This document shows, one piece after another, positions 8,074 through 16,653 of a DNA stretch of 64,000 nucleotides; position 1 is the stretch's first letter, and each line of letters opens with the position of its first letter. Position numbers and translations under genes: made by a program. The notes below the pieces were generated by a model. It had not been told where the DNA came from, searched no databases, and saw only the letters and a list, made by a program, of their open reading frames with translations. Source of the DNA: Christensenella tenuis. Its GTDB lineage: Bacteria > Bacillota > Clostridia > Christensenellales > Christensenellaceae. Location of the stretch: contig NZ_JACOON010000006.1 in assembly GCF_014287795.1 (NCBI RefSeq), positions 1 to 64,000 of the forward strand. The letters are read 5' to 3'.

Positions 8074-9586
8074 GGGTAAGTACCTCCGTCCGTTTTGCAT
8101 AAGCGGGTGTGAGCGCCTCATAAAATTCCCGAAACACCGGCAGGAGGCGAAGATAGGCCTCCCTGTCCGCTTCGTTCGGGTCCGTCGTCCGCTGCGGAGT
8201 AATCATTCCGCCGGCAACATCAAAATCGCGGATCATCCCCGTTCCCACCATACCGTTCAATGCCGCGCCAAGCGCGCCGATGTGCCGCCTGTTCTTCGGG
8301 GCGGACAGGCGAATGCCAAACATGCTGGCAAGAATATCCATCCACACTTCACTGTTCGCACCGCCGCCAATGATGTTGGCCTGCCGCGGAAGCGCGCCCC
8401 GGCCGCGGAAAAACTCCGCACCCATCATCAGGTCAAACCCCACGCCTTCCATAGCGGCGCGGATGACATGCGCGTCCGTACTCTGCGGCGTGATGCCAAG
8501 GTAAGTACCGCACAGGTTTGCATCCGAGTAAAAACTATTGCCCGCGTAAAGCGCGGGCAGGTAAAACATTCCGTCCGAGCCGGCGGGTACGCCGGCCGCC
8601 AGCTCTTCCGCCTTTTTGAAATCCCGGCCCAGGCTGCCGCAGAAATGGTCCATCACCCAATCAAAGGCCGCACACGCCGCATTCGTATTGAAAATCGGGA
8701 AATAGGTATCCTGCCCGACATATACATTGTTCACCATGCAGTCCTGCGCCAGCATCGGTTCCGGATGCGTAATGGAAAGCCAGCCCGCCGTACCGAGGTA
8801 GACCGCCATATTTCCTTTGGTACGCGCGCCCGCGCCTGTGGAACAGGCAAAATTGTCCCATGAACCGAGCACCACCGGCGTATCCGCCGCCAGACCCATT
8901 TCCGCCGCCGCTTTAGAAGTGAGCCCACCCATCACAGCGGTTACGTCCGTAGGCTCGAGCAGTTTTTCCCCGTCCGTTTCGGAAAGCGCAAGAAGCTCGG
9001 AATCAAAACAGCGGTTGTGCAGGTCGTAAAACCCGCCAAGGCCCGACTCGGTATAATCTGTTTTGCTGATAATACCCGTCATTTTGTGGATCAGGTATTC
9101 CTTGCAGCCTAAAAATTTATATGTTTTTCCGTAAACCTCCGGCATATGTTTTTTGAGCCAAAGTATTTTGGCGGCGGGATACATGGCGATGTCAAAGCCG
9201 TTGCCCGTGCGCTCGTAATGACGGCGCGCGCCGAACTCCTTTAAAATATGCTCCCCCTCTTTTTTAGGGCGCGTATCCATCCAGATCATAGACCGCTCGG
9301 TAAGCGTCCTGCCCTGCCTGTCCACAGGAATAACCGCCATACCCTGTGCCGAAAAAGAGACGGCCTTTACGTCTTTGGGCAGTGCGTTCGATTTTTCCAT
9401 GACCGCCCGGGACGCGGATTTTACGGCTGTCCACCAGTCCTCCGGGTTTTGTTCCGCCCAACCGGGATGCGGATAATAAATCGGATAGTCGCAGGTTGCT
9501 TCGGCAAGGAAACTCCCCTCCGTATCGAACAGGCACGCTTTATCGCTCGTCGTTCCAAAATCATGTGCTAAAACTAAATCTGCCAT
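8060..9586 (-). CDS. FGGY-family carbohydrate kinase, paralogue of 3974-5506
   Basis: A 508-residue FGGY kinase with the same landmarks as its paralogue: AHDFGTTSDKACLFD near the start, 'HPGWAEQNPEDWW', and 'NIIGGGANSEVWMDILASMF' plus 'IGALGAALNG' in the ATPase domain. AAGGAGG lies before the start at 9586 and the LacI gene stops 10 bp upstream. No transporter is encoded in this operon, so the substrate may come from the importer of region 1-5.5 kb, from another locus, or from an intracellular source. Product presumably feeds the two aldolase-like proteins downstream. Confidence 0.86.
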   Translation of the reverse strand: MADLVLAHDFGTTSDKACLFDTEGSFLAEATCDYPIYYPHPGWAEQNPEDWWTAVKSASRAVMEKSNALPKDVKAVSFSAQGMAVIPVDRQGRTLTERSMIWMDTRPKKEGEHILKEFGARRHYERTGNGFDIAMYPAAKILWLKKHMPEVYGKTYKFLGCKEYLIHKMTGIISKTDYTESGLGGFYDLHNRCFDSELLALSETDGEKLLEPTDVTAVMGGLTSKAAAEMGLAADTPVVLGSWDNFACSTGAGARTKGNMAVYLGTAGWLSITHPEPMLAQDCMVNNVYVGQDTYFPIFNTNAACAAFDWVMDHFCGSLGRDFKKAEELAAGVPAGSDGMFYLPALYAGNSFYSDANLCGTYLGITPQSTDAHVIRAAMEGVGFDLMMGAEFFRGRGALPRQANIIGGGANSEVWMDILASMFGIRLSAPKNRRHIGALGAALNGMVGTGMIRDFDVAGGMITPQRTTDPNEADREAYLRLLPVFREFYEALTPAYAKRTEVLTHGIN

Positions 9587-9596
9587 GCTTGCCTCC

Positions 9597-10613
9597 TTAT
9601 TTCAGCAGCGCTTTGACATAGATTGTCGTATCGGTATAAAAACGGCCTTCCTTGGGTACCGTTTTATGCACCAGGTAATTCCACAGCAGCCGCACCGCTT
9701 CGCGGCCCTGCCCAAAGGCTCCCTGATCGATCACGAAATCCACTTCATCCTCCCGCAGCAACCGCTCCGTTTCCCGCGTCAGGTCGAAACAGACAATACG
9801 CACATTGCGGCCCTGCTCCTTCACGGCGCGTGCAACCGCGCCTACGCCCGCACCCGTCACATAGATTCCGGCAAGCTTGCGGTCTTCAAGCACCAACCCG
9901 GTTTCCCGATAGGCGGTTTCATCATCGTCGTGGATGTCCGCAAAACCGGAAACCTGTACCTGTGGGAACCCTTCGGACAGTTCGTTTTCAAAGCTTTCAA
10001 TCCGCTGCCGGTGGGCGCTCATGCTGATGGGGCCGTGAAGAATTGCCACACGCCCCTTTTGACCAACCGCCCTGGCAAGAAGCTCCGCCGCAGTACGCGC
10101 ACCCCGCGGAATATCCTGTCCCACAAAGCAAATCCGCGCCGTATCGGCAATATCGCTGACAAACGTTACCACCGGAATATGTTCTTCCTCTGCCCGCCGG
10201 AGCGCTTCGCGCGTAAGGTTTCCGTCAAGGGCCATCACCGCAATTCCGTCCGGATGCGTGTCGATAATTTGGTGCAGGGATTCCGCCTGTTCGTCCTCCC
10301 GGAACTCCCGCATGATAAGGACGTCCACACTGCAATTCAGTTCCCGCAGCTCTTTCGCGGCGGCGAGCGCCCCTTCCCGCACTTTTTCCGCAAAGGGATT
10401 GAGCGGCGTCATCAGGATGGCGATCCGCCGCTCTTTCATGGACTGGGAAAGCTCTGTGGCAAGGCGGTTCGGAACATAGTCCGCCTTACGGATTACTTCC
10501 TCCACGCGCGCGCGCACCTCATCCGACACGCCTTCGCGTCCGTGCAGCACCTTATCCACCGTTCCGCGGGACACCCCCGCAATTTCTGCAATCTGCCTGA
10601 TTGTAAATGGCAT
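9597..10613 (-). CDS. LacI-family transcriptional regulator
   Basis: A 338-residue regulator. The N-terminal helix-turn-helix is 'FTIRQIAEIAGVSRGTVDKV' (residues 3-22) with the hinge helix near 'RLATELSQS'. The sensor is a periplasmic-binding-protein fold, with 'RRIAILMTPLNPFAEKVREG' opening it. The start at 10613 is chosen over an upstream ATG because AGGAGG sits 4-5 bp ahead and the longer ORF would run through the operator. It leads the operon with the FGGY kinase and two aldolases and probably represses itself and them through the palindrome just upstream. Confidence 0.88.
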   Translation of the reverse strand: MPFTIRQIAEIAGVSRGTVDKVLHGREGVSDEVRARVEEVIRKADYVPNRLATELSQSMKERRIAILMTPLNPFAEKVREGALAAAKELRELNCSVDVLIMREFREDEQAESLHQIIDTHPDGIAVMALDGNLTREALRRAEEEHIPVVTFVSDIADTARICFVGQDIPRGARTAAELLARAVGQKGRVAILHGPISMSAHRQRIESFENELSEGFPQVQVSGFADIHDDDETAYRETGLVLEDRKLAGIYVTGAGVGAVARAVKEQGRNVRIVCFDLTRETERLLREDEVDFVIDQGAFGQGREAVRLLWNYLVHKTVPKEGRFYTDTTIYVKALLK

Positions 10614-10623
10614 AAAACCTCCT

Positions 10624-10677
10624 ACGTGCCCGGGCACGTTACGATTTGAGTGTAACACCGGCATACGGGAATGTCAA
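10624..10677 (-). promoter_or_regulatory. Sigma-A promoter and 16-bp palindromic LacI operator
   Basis: Minus-strand TTGACA (10677-10672), 17-bp spacer, TACACT (10654-10649). Directly downstream lies the perfect 16-bp palindrome ACGTGCCCGGGCACGT (10624-10639) with the CpG-type centre expected for LacI-family operators. It lies between the predicted transcription start and the ribosome-binding site of the lacI-type gene, consistent with autorepression. Confidence 0.82.
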
Positions 10678-10753
10678 ATAAAATTTACAAGGGATGAAAA
10701 AACGTCCTGCTGGCAGAACCGGGCACATCTTGGGAAAACAGGAGCCGTTTGCC

Positions 10754-10846
10754 TTATGGATCGAAACAGCGCAATTCATCAGTCATGCCCCATGTGTCCG
10801 GGCAGACCGTATCGCCGTTCACGATGATGCTGAATTGATAATTCAT
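10754..10846 (-). CDS. Possible 30-residue small protein
   Basis: In the 370-bp gap between the LacI promoter and the DtxR gene there is a minus-strand ORF beginning MNYQFSIIVNGDTVCPDTWG and ending ..CFDP, preceded by GGAAAGGGCAGGAT as a possible ribosome-binding site. I recognise no family. Nothing else convincing is present in 10680-11030; longer ORFs there have unlikely composition. Could easily be chance. Confidence 0.2.
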   Translation of the reverse strand: MNYQFSIIVNGDTVCPDTWGMTDELRCFDP

Positions 10847-11033
10847 ATCCTGCCCTTTCCTGCTGCCCAGCCTCTCCCGCGGAAGCGCATCCCCTTATCG
10901 GAACAGGAAAACACAGGGAATATTCCTGCAACGCCGGGCAGGCGGCGGGTAAAAGGGAAAACAAAAGCGGCACGTCCCATCTCTTCGAGGGGCGCACCTA
11001 TTCATACGGCTGTGTTTTTCGCCGTAAGGTAGC

Positions 11034-11414
11034 TTAGTCGGAAAGCGCTTCCTTCAGCTTCTCGAAGCTTTCGTCGCTGATTGCATGTTCGATTCGGCAT
11101 GCATCCTGCTCCGCCACTTCCGGGTCCACACCCGCCGCCGTAAGCCGGTCCGTAAAAAAACGGTGACGTTCGTATACTTTCTGCGCAAGTTCCAGTCCTT
11201 TTTCCGTAAATTCCAGGTCGTTGCCCGTATCCGGGTGGAGGAGGCCCTCCGCCCGGAGCGCGGCAACCGCACGGCTGATGCTCGGCCGTGAAAAACCCAT
11301 ATAGCGGGCGAGGTCAACCGGCCGGACCGTTTCTTCCTTTTGTTTCAGGATCAGAACCGCTTCGAGATAATCTTCCCCGGAGGCATGCAGCCGGGGGGAT
11401 TTGTCTTTTTTCAT
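11034..11414 (-). CDS. DtxR/MntR-family metal-dependent regulator
   Basis: A 126-residue regulator without the C-terminal SH3 domain, like MntR-size members. The winged helix is 'SGEDYLEAVLILKQKEETVR' with recognition region 'VDLARYMGFSRPSISRAVAAL'; the dimerisation and metal region has 'ERHRFFTDRLTAAGVDPEVA' and 'DACRIEHAISDESFEKL', containing the usual E-x-x-x-E/H ligands. The start at 11414 gives an ATGA overlap with the upstream ABC gene and has GGAG six bases ahead; an alternative ATG is at 11426. As last gene of the ABC operon, which carries a DtxR-like box at its promoter, it is probably an iron (or manganese) sensor regulating its own operon. Confidence 0.85.
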   Translation of the reverse strand: MKKDKSPRLHASGEDYLEAVLILKQKEETVRPVDLARYMGFSRPSISRAVAALRAEGLLHPDTGNDLEFTEKGLELAQKVYERHRFFTDRLTAAGVDPEVAEQDACRIEHAISDESFEKLKEALSD

Positions 11415-13156
11415 GAAATACTCCATCCTGCACTTTCCTGTTGTAATTCCACCATACGCGCGAACATACCCCCGCTTTTTGCGAGTTCTTCCGGCGCGCC
11501 CGTTTCCACGACCTTCCCGTCTGCAAGCACAACCACCTTATCCGCGCCCATAACCGTCCTCATCCGGTGGGCAATAATGAGTACCGTTTTATTCTGTACC
11601 AATCCCGAAATCGCCGCCTGTACCGCGGTTTCATTTTCTACGTCGAGGCTGGCCGTCGCTTCGTCGAGCAGGATCACCGGCGCGTCCTTGAGAAGGGCGC
11701 GTGCAATAGAGATACGCTGGCGTTCACCGCCCGAAAGAGTGGAACCGTTTTCGCCGATCATCGTTCCATAACCCTTGGGCAGTTTGTTTACAAATTCATC
11801 GCACTGCGCGGCCCGGGCGGCAGCGAAAACCTCTTCATCTGAAGCGTCCCGGCGCCCGAGGCGGATATTTTCCATCACCGTATCGCTGAACAGTACGACG
11901 TCCTGGAAGACGATTGCGTAATTTGTGAGGAGCGCTTCCGGCTCTACCGTGGACACATCCACGCCGCCGAGGGTGATCTTCCCCCCGTTTACATCCCAGA
12001 AGCGTGCGGCAAGCTTGGCCGCCGTGCTTTTTCCGCCGCCGGATGGGCCAACCAGCGCCGTTACTTCGCCTTGCCGTGCCGTGAAGGAAATATCTTCAAG
12101 CACACCTTCATTTTCATTATAGGCAAATTTCACATGATCGAAAACGATATCGTAACCGCGGGGGGAATAATGATCCGCGCCCGTCTGCACCGGTTGTTCT
12201 TCAATGGCCCGCATGCGCTCGATCCTGATTTGCGCGCTATATACCGCCGCCATATTCTCGAAAGCCGCTTTGACCGGATCGTAAATGCGCGAAGCCGCAA
12301 TCAGGTATATAAGGAATACCACCAGGCTGACCTGCCCCGCAACCAAAAGGCCAATTCCCACGAGCACGGTTGTGCCAAGGCCAATCTTGAGGAACGCCTG
12401 TGCGGAGGTGACGCACGTTCCCGTAACGAGTTCCGAACGGATGGTCGCGCTTTCCGCCGCGCCGAGCTTCCGTTCGAGGCTGGCAAGGTAGGCCTGCTTT
12501 TGGTTGCAGGCTTTGATATCTTTCACCGTTTCCAGGAGTTCCTGCAGGCTGTCTGTCGCTTCACGCTTTACCAGCAGGGTGCGCGTCCCGAACTTATCCT
12601 GCACCTTTTTGGACGCAACCACCAAAAGCGCTGCCACCGGGACGACCCAGATCACCGCAAGCCCAAGCCGCCAGTCGAACGCCAGCATACCTGCTGCAAT
12701 GATTACCGTGGAGATGATCGTCCCGTAGAGCTGGGGGACAAAATGGGAAAACGCCTGTTCGAGGGAACTGCAGTCGGACATCAGCGTCGCCGTAAGGTCT
12801 GAAAGGTCCCGCCGTCCGAAAAACGAAAGGGGAAGCCCGCGCAATTTTTCCGCAAGACGGATGCGCCGGTTTGCGCTTTCGTCGTAAACTGCAATATACA
12901 GCGCCTTATACTGGATCCAGTGGACAATGTAGATGACCGCGACAAGCACCGCTGCAAGCGCCGTGCTGCTCCATACGCCGTTTGCTGTATCTCCGCCCGC
13001 GGAAAGTGCCGTGATAATATCCATCAGCACCATAATCAGCAGGCCGATAGGAACCATCAGACTGAGGTTTGCCGCCACAGTCCACAATGTCGCACGGACA
13101 AGATCCTTCGCGCCGCCCTCTGTAAGGGCGTAATGCCTTTGCAATTTCTTAATCAT
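11411..13156 (-). CDS. ABC transporter, fused permease-ATPase (siderophore-import type, partner 2)
   Basis: About 581 residues: an N-terminal six-helix exporter-fold membrane domain (hydrophobic segments between about residues 20 and 300) and a C-terminal ATPase with Walker A GPSGGGKST, signature LSGGERQR and Walker B VILLDEATASLD. The start MIKKLQRHYAL at 13156 overlaps the upstream ABC stop as ATGA, with AAGGAGG upstream; the longer ORF would reach well into the neighbouring gene. The paired architecture, DtxR gene and iron-type operator are like YbtPQ/IrtAB systems, which import ferric siderophores despite the exporter fold. Substrate is inferred from context only. Confidence 0.85.
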   Translation of the reverse strand: MIKKLQRHYALTEGGAKDLVRATLWTVAANLSLMVPIGLLIMVLMDIITALSAGGDTANGVWSSTALAAVLVAVIYIVHWIQYKALYIAVYDESANRRIRLAEKLRGLPLSFFGRRDLSDLTATLMSDCSSLEQAFSHFVPQLYGTIISTVIIAAGMLAFDWRLGLAVIWVVPVAALLVVASKKVQDKFGTRTLLVKREATDSLQELLETVKDIKACNQKQAYLASLERKLGAAESATIRSELVTGTCVTSAQAFLKIGLGTTVLVGIGLLVAGQVSLVVFLIYLIAASRIYDPVKAAFENMAAVYSAQIRIERMRAIEEQPVQTGADHYSPRGYDIVFDHVKFAYNENEGVLEDISFTARQGEVTALVGPSGGGKSTAAKLAARFWDVNGGKITLGGVDVSTVEPEALLTNYAIVFQDVVLFSDTVMENIRLGRRDASDEEVFAAARAAQCDEFVNKLPKGYGTMIGENGSTLSGGERQRISIARALLKDAPVILLDEATASLDVENETAVQAAISGLVQNKTVLIIAHRMRTVMGADKVVVLADGKVVETGAPEELAKSGGMFARMVELQQESAGWSIS

Positions 13157-14934
13157 GCGGGTACCTCCTTTCCCACCTTCCACTGTGCCGCCGTTTGGTA
13201 ATCCTTCCACATTGCGGCATAAATCCCATTTTGTTCCAACAGTTGTTCGTGCGAACCGCATTCGGCTGTTTTTCCGTCCTTAAGTACGATAATCTGGTCG
13301 GCGCCGCGCACTGTAGATAACCTGTGTGCAATCATCAACACCGTTTTTCCCCGGGTCAGCGTTTCGAATGCCTTTTGGATAAGTGCCTCGTTTTCGGGAT
13401 CCGCAAACGCGGTTGCTTCATCCAGCACGACAATGGGCGCATCTTTCAAAATCGCGCGGGCAAGCGCAATCCGCTGCTGCTCGCCGCCGGAAAGATATAC
13501 TCCCTTTGTGCCGATCACGGTATCGACGCCCTGCGGCATTTTTTCCAGAATATCGTCCGCCTGCGCTGCATGAGCCGCACGAAGCGCTTCCCCGCGCGTT
13601 GCATCCGGGCGCGCGGCACGAATATTTTCCAAAATACTCGTTTTGAACAGGTGCGTATCCTGGAACACAAAGGCAACCTTGTCCATCAACTCCCTTGTGG
13701 TGATTCGGCGTACATCAGTGCCGCCCACCAGGACTTCCCCTGCCTGCACATCCCAAAACCTGGGAATCAGGCTTGCGGCAGTGGTCTTCCCGCCCCCGGA
13801 CGGGCCAACCAGCGCCACTGTTTTTCCCTCGGGTACGCGGAAGCTGACGTCTGAAAGCGCGGGAACCTCTGCACCGGGATAGGTAAAGGTAACATGCCGG
13901 AGCTCTATATCCGTCCCCTCGGGGGATTCCGGGTTTTCCGGCTCTGGGAGCGGCGCTTCTTCCATGATCTGATCGAGCTTATATACCGCCTCGGACGCTT
14001 CCATTGACGCCTGTCCCGCATACATCAGGCGGTTGATCATCATGGCGCACAGCGGCGTAAACAGGATATAAAATATAAGGTCTACCAGCACGCCCCAGCC
14101 ATCCGCAGAAATCCCGCACAGGATCATCCCCGCCGGGATCAGCAAAAGAAACGTGCTGTTCAAAATCGTCGTGAACGCCGTCATGGGCGTACGGTTCACC
14201 ATCGCGTATTCCGAGGCCAGCTTGCTGTAGCTCATAATCGAGGAATAAAAGCTCTTGAAAGAATACACTGTTTGCTGGAATACTTTGACGACCGGGATTC
14301 CCCGCACATATTCCGTCGCTTCCGCGCTCAAATCTTCGATCGCACGCTGGTAGCGGCTGAAAAATTTTGCCTGCTTCCCACCCATCATCTGGAAAAGCGT
14401 TACGATGGAAATTGCGATGGGAACCAGGCATAAAAGGCCCATCCTCCAGTCGAATACAAACAGCAGCGCAACCGCGGCAACCGGCGTTATAACCGCCCCA
14501 ACGGAATCGGGCAGTTCGTGGGCAAGCAGGGTCTCCGTCATGCCGGCGTTGTCGTCAATCATTTTGCGCAGCCTGCCCGACTGGTTGGACGTGAAATAGC
14601 CAAGCGGCAGGTCCACCAGATGTTTCGCCGCGGCAGAGCGCATATTCCGTGCCGTGCGGAAGGCTGCAAGGTGGGTACACATCAACGCCCCAAAATAAAC
14701 CGCTGCACTTATGAGGGCAAACCACAGCGCTTCCCAGCCGAAGCGGACCAGACCTTGCGCCGACGAAAAATCGGGCATAGCGGTAAAAATGCCCCGGGCC
14801 ACAAACCAGATCAGGATATAGGGCACCATCGACAACAATGCTGCAATCCCTGACAACGTACAACCGAGTACCGTCAGCTTCTTATGGCTGCCGGCAAACC
14901 CAAGAAGCTTTGCAATGTTTCCTTTCTTTTTCAA
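13153..14934 (-). CDS. ABC transporter, fused permease-ATPase (siderophore-import type, partner 1)
   Basis: A 593-residue half-transporter with six predicted membrane helices (about residues 15-320) and an ATPase with GPSGGGKTT, LSGGEQQR and 'IVVLDEATAFADPENE'. The 'FADPE' D-loop variant in place of the common 'ALDP' recalls the YbtP/IrtA group of siderophore importers. Start is a TTG at 14934, with AGGAG seven bases upstream. Likely forms a heterodimer with the next gene. The promoter carries the GTTAGCATATGCTAAC box, pointing to metal regulation. Confidence 0.86.
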   Translation of the reverse strand: MKKKGNIAKLLGFAGSHKKLTVLGCTLSGIAALLSMVPYILIWFVARGIFTAMPDFSSAQGLVRFGWEALWFALISAAVYFGALMCTHLAAFRTARNMRSAAAKHLVDLPLGYFTSNQSGRLRKMIDDNAGMTETLLAHELPDSVGAVITPVAAVALLFVFDWRMGLLCLVPIAISIVTLFQMMGGKQAKFFSRYQRAIEDLSAEATEYVRGIPVVKVFQQTVYSFKSFYSSIMSYSKLASEYAMVNRTPMTAFTTILNSTFLLLIPAGMILCGISADGWGVLVDLIFYILFTPLCAMMINRLMYAGQASMEASEAVYKLDQIMEEAPLPEPENPESPEGTDIELRHVTFTYPGAEVPALSDVSFRVPEGKTVALVGPSGGGKTTAASLIPRFWDVQAGEVLVGGTDVRRITTRELMDKVAFVFQDTHLFKTSILENIRAARPDATRGEALRAAHAAQADDILEKMPQGVDTVIGTKGVYLSGGEQQRIALARAILKDAPIVVLDEATAFADPENEALIQKAFETLTRGKTVLMIAHRLSTVRGADQIIVLKDGKTAECGSHEQLLEQNGIYAAMWKDYQTAAQWKVGKEVPA

Positions 14935-14957
14935 TGTCTTTCTCCTTTTGTTCTTTT

Positions 14958-14987
14958 GTTAGCATATGCTAACTACCAAATAGTATA
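14958..14987 (-). promoter_or_regulatory. Promoter -10 and DtxR-like box of the ABC/dtxR operon
   Basis: The perfect 16-bp palindrome GTTAGCATATGCTAAC (14958-14973) lies just downstream of a minus-strand TATACT (14987-14982); no good -35 is seen. The same palindrome occurs before ahpC and, with one mismatch, before the HMA gene. Its arms resemble half of the classical TTAGG-type DtxR/IdeR box. A repressor bound here would cover the transcription start. Confidence 0.78.
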
Positions 14988-14989
14988 AC

Positions 14990-15979
14990 CTATCCGTTTC
15001 CGTTTGCGCCAGCTCCAAAAGGTATAGATTGCTCCAAAACGGCATCCTTTTTATATTCCCGGGGTACCGTTCCGTAATAGTCTGTGAACGCGGAGGAAAA
15101 TTTACTCGGGTTTTGGTATCCAACCGTTTCCGCGACCTCACCCACGCTCATATCCGTTGTTTTAAGCAGCAGCGCCGCCCGTTCCAGCCGCCTGCGTTTC
15201 AGATATTGGTAAGGCGTTTCCCCGTAAACTTCCGCAAAACGGGTTTTGAGCGTCGTCATGCTGATATGGTATTTTGCAGCGAGCTCGGAAAGCGTGTAGC
15301 GCCTTTTCAGGTTTTCCGTCATTTTACGGGCAATGTCTTCCACTTTGCGGGCGCTGTTCCGACAGTAGCACGGGTGGGCCGGCGCACTTTTATTATCACA
15401 GTGGAACGCCAGAAAGAGAATCAGTTCCATCGTTTTCAATTTATAATATCCACTGTGGCCGCCGTCCGGCGCATGGTACAATTCAGATACAATATGCTGG
15501 ATTCGGGGATCTGTGCGCAGGATCAGTACTCCTTCCCCATAGAGCAGCCTTTCAAAGATATCGGAAAAGGGAATTTGTTCCCCGAGGAAATCATTCAGGG
15601 ACTGTTCCGCTGTTTCCACATGGATCAGCAGGCTGAGCCCGCAATATTCCCCGCTTACAAAAGAAGAACGTTCCATTGGCCTGCCCATATCGCTGAAGGA
15701 AAAATCCTGCATTCCAAGGCTTATATGGCGGCCGTCCGGCAGGACGCATTCATAGCTTCCCTTGAGGCAGTGATTGACCTCAATGAAACCGGGCCGGGTT
15801 TTTTCATTCCGAAATCCGCACCGCGTATAAAAGTCATTGAATACCAGCAAAATGCCCGGCAAAACCCGGTGGGCCGTCATCGTACCGGAACCATCCGGAA
15901 AATCCACGGTATAGACCGTATACCTGGTTGTTTTTTCTGTTACATGCGATCCTTTTGGAAAAATGGCATCCCAATTCAT
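14990..15979 (-). CDS. AraC-family transcriptional regulator
   Basis: A 329-residue protein. The C-terminal AraC/XylS DNA-binding domain is clear, with two helix-turn-helix units: 'YTLSELAAKYHISMTTLKTR' and 'MSVGEVAETVGYQNPSKFSS', followed by the FTDYYGTVPREYK ending. The N-terminal half is a ligand-sensing region without a family I can name. The start MNWDAIFPKG at 15979 has AGGAGG upstream. It ends right at the promoter of the siderophore-type ABC operon; AraC regulators commonly activate such operons when the ferric siderophore is present, as YbtA does, which is my inference here. Confidence 0.85.
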   Translation of the reverse strand: MNWDAIFPKGSHVTEKTTRYTVYTVDFPDGSGTMTAHRVLPGILLVFNDFYTRCGFRNEKTRPGFIEVNHCLKGSYECVLPDGRHISLGMQDFSFSDMGRPMERSSFVSGEYCGLSLLIHVETAEQSLNDFLGEQIPFSDIFERLLYGEGVLILRTDPRIQHIVSELYHAPDGGHSGYYKLKTMELILFLAFHCDNKSAPAHPCYCRNSARKVEDIARKMTENLKRRYTLSELAAKYHISMTTLKTRFAEVYGETPYQYLKRRRLERAALLLKTTDMSVGEVAETVGYQNPSKFSSAFTDYYGTVPREYKKDAVLEQSIPFGAGANGNG

Positions 15980-16253
15980 ATGATTCCTCCTGCCGATGGA
16001 TTGCGGGGCATGGCTTGTATTACGCGCCCACCGGGACATTTGCACCAATCATGCGGTTTACCCGGATCAAAACAATAAGTACGGCTTTTCCTGTATGCCC
16101 CCGGCAGTGCCGGCGCCCGCCGCGGCACGTCCCTTTCCGGCGCGCTTTGCCCCCCTCTTTTTTCAACCGCAGCGTTTACGCACCACGCTATGTTTTCTGC
16201 ATCTGAGAACCTTGTTATCACTGAAATTCTTTCTATTTGCCGTGTTTCCATAC

Positions 16254-16301
16254 TTTACAAAAAATCCAGCGGTTGATATACTGTAGTTAGCATAAGCTAA
16301 C
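16254..16301 (+). promoter_or_regulatory. Sigma-A promoter and DtxR-like box before the HMA gene
   Basis: TTTACA (16254-16259), 17-bp spacer, TATACT (16277-16282), then GTTAGCATAAGCTAAC (16286-16301), which differs from the ABC and ahpC boxes by one base near the centre. The box lies 3 bp after the -10, over the transcription start. The remainder of the 15980-16253 gap shows no gene. Confidence 0.8.
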
Positions 16302-16369
16302 ACCGATAGGTATTACTGGGCCGTATGGTTCGGTACTATATTTTATATTTTATCATGGAGGGAACTTAA

Positions 16370-16576
16370 ATGGAAAAAGTTGAGTTACACGTAGAGGGGA
16401 TGGCCTGCGGCGAATGCGAAGCGCATGTAAACCATGCAGTTCGCCAGCTTCCTGGGATCAGGAAAGTGAAATCCAGCCGGCGCAAAAAGCAAACCATGGT
16501 GGAATACGATCCCGCGCAGGTGACAATAGGCCAAATCAGGGATGCCATCAACGCGACTGGATATGAAGTCAAATAG
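16370..16576 (+). CDS. Heavy-metal-associated (HMA) domain protein, CopZ-like
   Basis: A 68-residue single HMA domain with the metal motif GMACGEC (GMxCxxC, residues 10-16) and the usual beta-alpha-beta-beta-alpha-beta pattern ending 'AINATGYEVK'. GGAGG lies upstream of the ATG at 16370. HMA proteins bind soft metals such as Cu(I) and pass them to P-type ATPases; none is encoded nearby. The DtxR-like operator instead ties it to the iron-regulated set, which is unusual and leaves its metal uncertain. A second HMA protein is at 43950-44156. Confidence 0.88.
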   Translation: MEKVELHVEGMACGECEAHVNHAVRQLPGIRKVKSSRRKKQTMVEYDPAQVTIGQIRDAINATGYEVK

Positions 16577-16593
16577 CGCTGGAGTCCTCGGAA

Positions 16594-16632
16594 GCAAAAA
16601 ACGCTTATGCCCAGACCATAGGCGTTTTTTGC
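16594..16632. terminator. Bidirectional intrinsic terminator
   Basis: A 16-bp stem, GCAAAAAACGCTTATG with CATAGGCGTTTTTTGC (one G-T pair), separates the HMA gene from the convergent methyltransferase. A/T runs inside the stem serve both directions. Confidence 0.85.
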
Positions 16633-16653
16633 GGGAAATCCCCCTTCCCCGCT

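Noticed and set aside
10694..11032. 112-codon plus-strand ORF between LacI and DtxR regions
   Set aside because: Composition is unlike real proteins here, with no ribosome-binding site and no recognisable domain.
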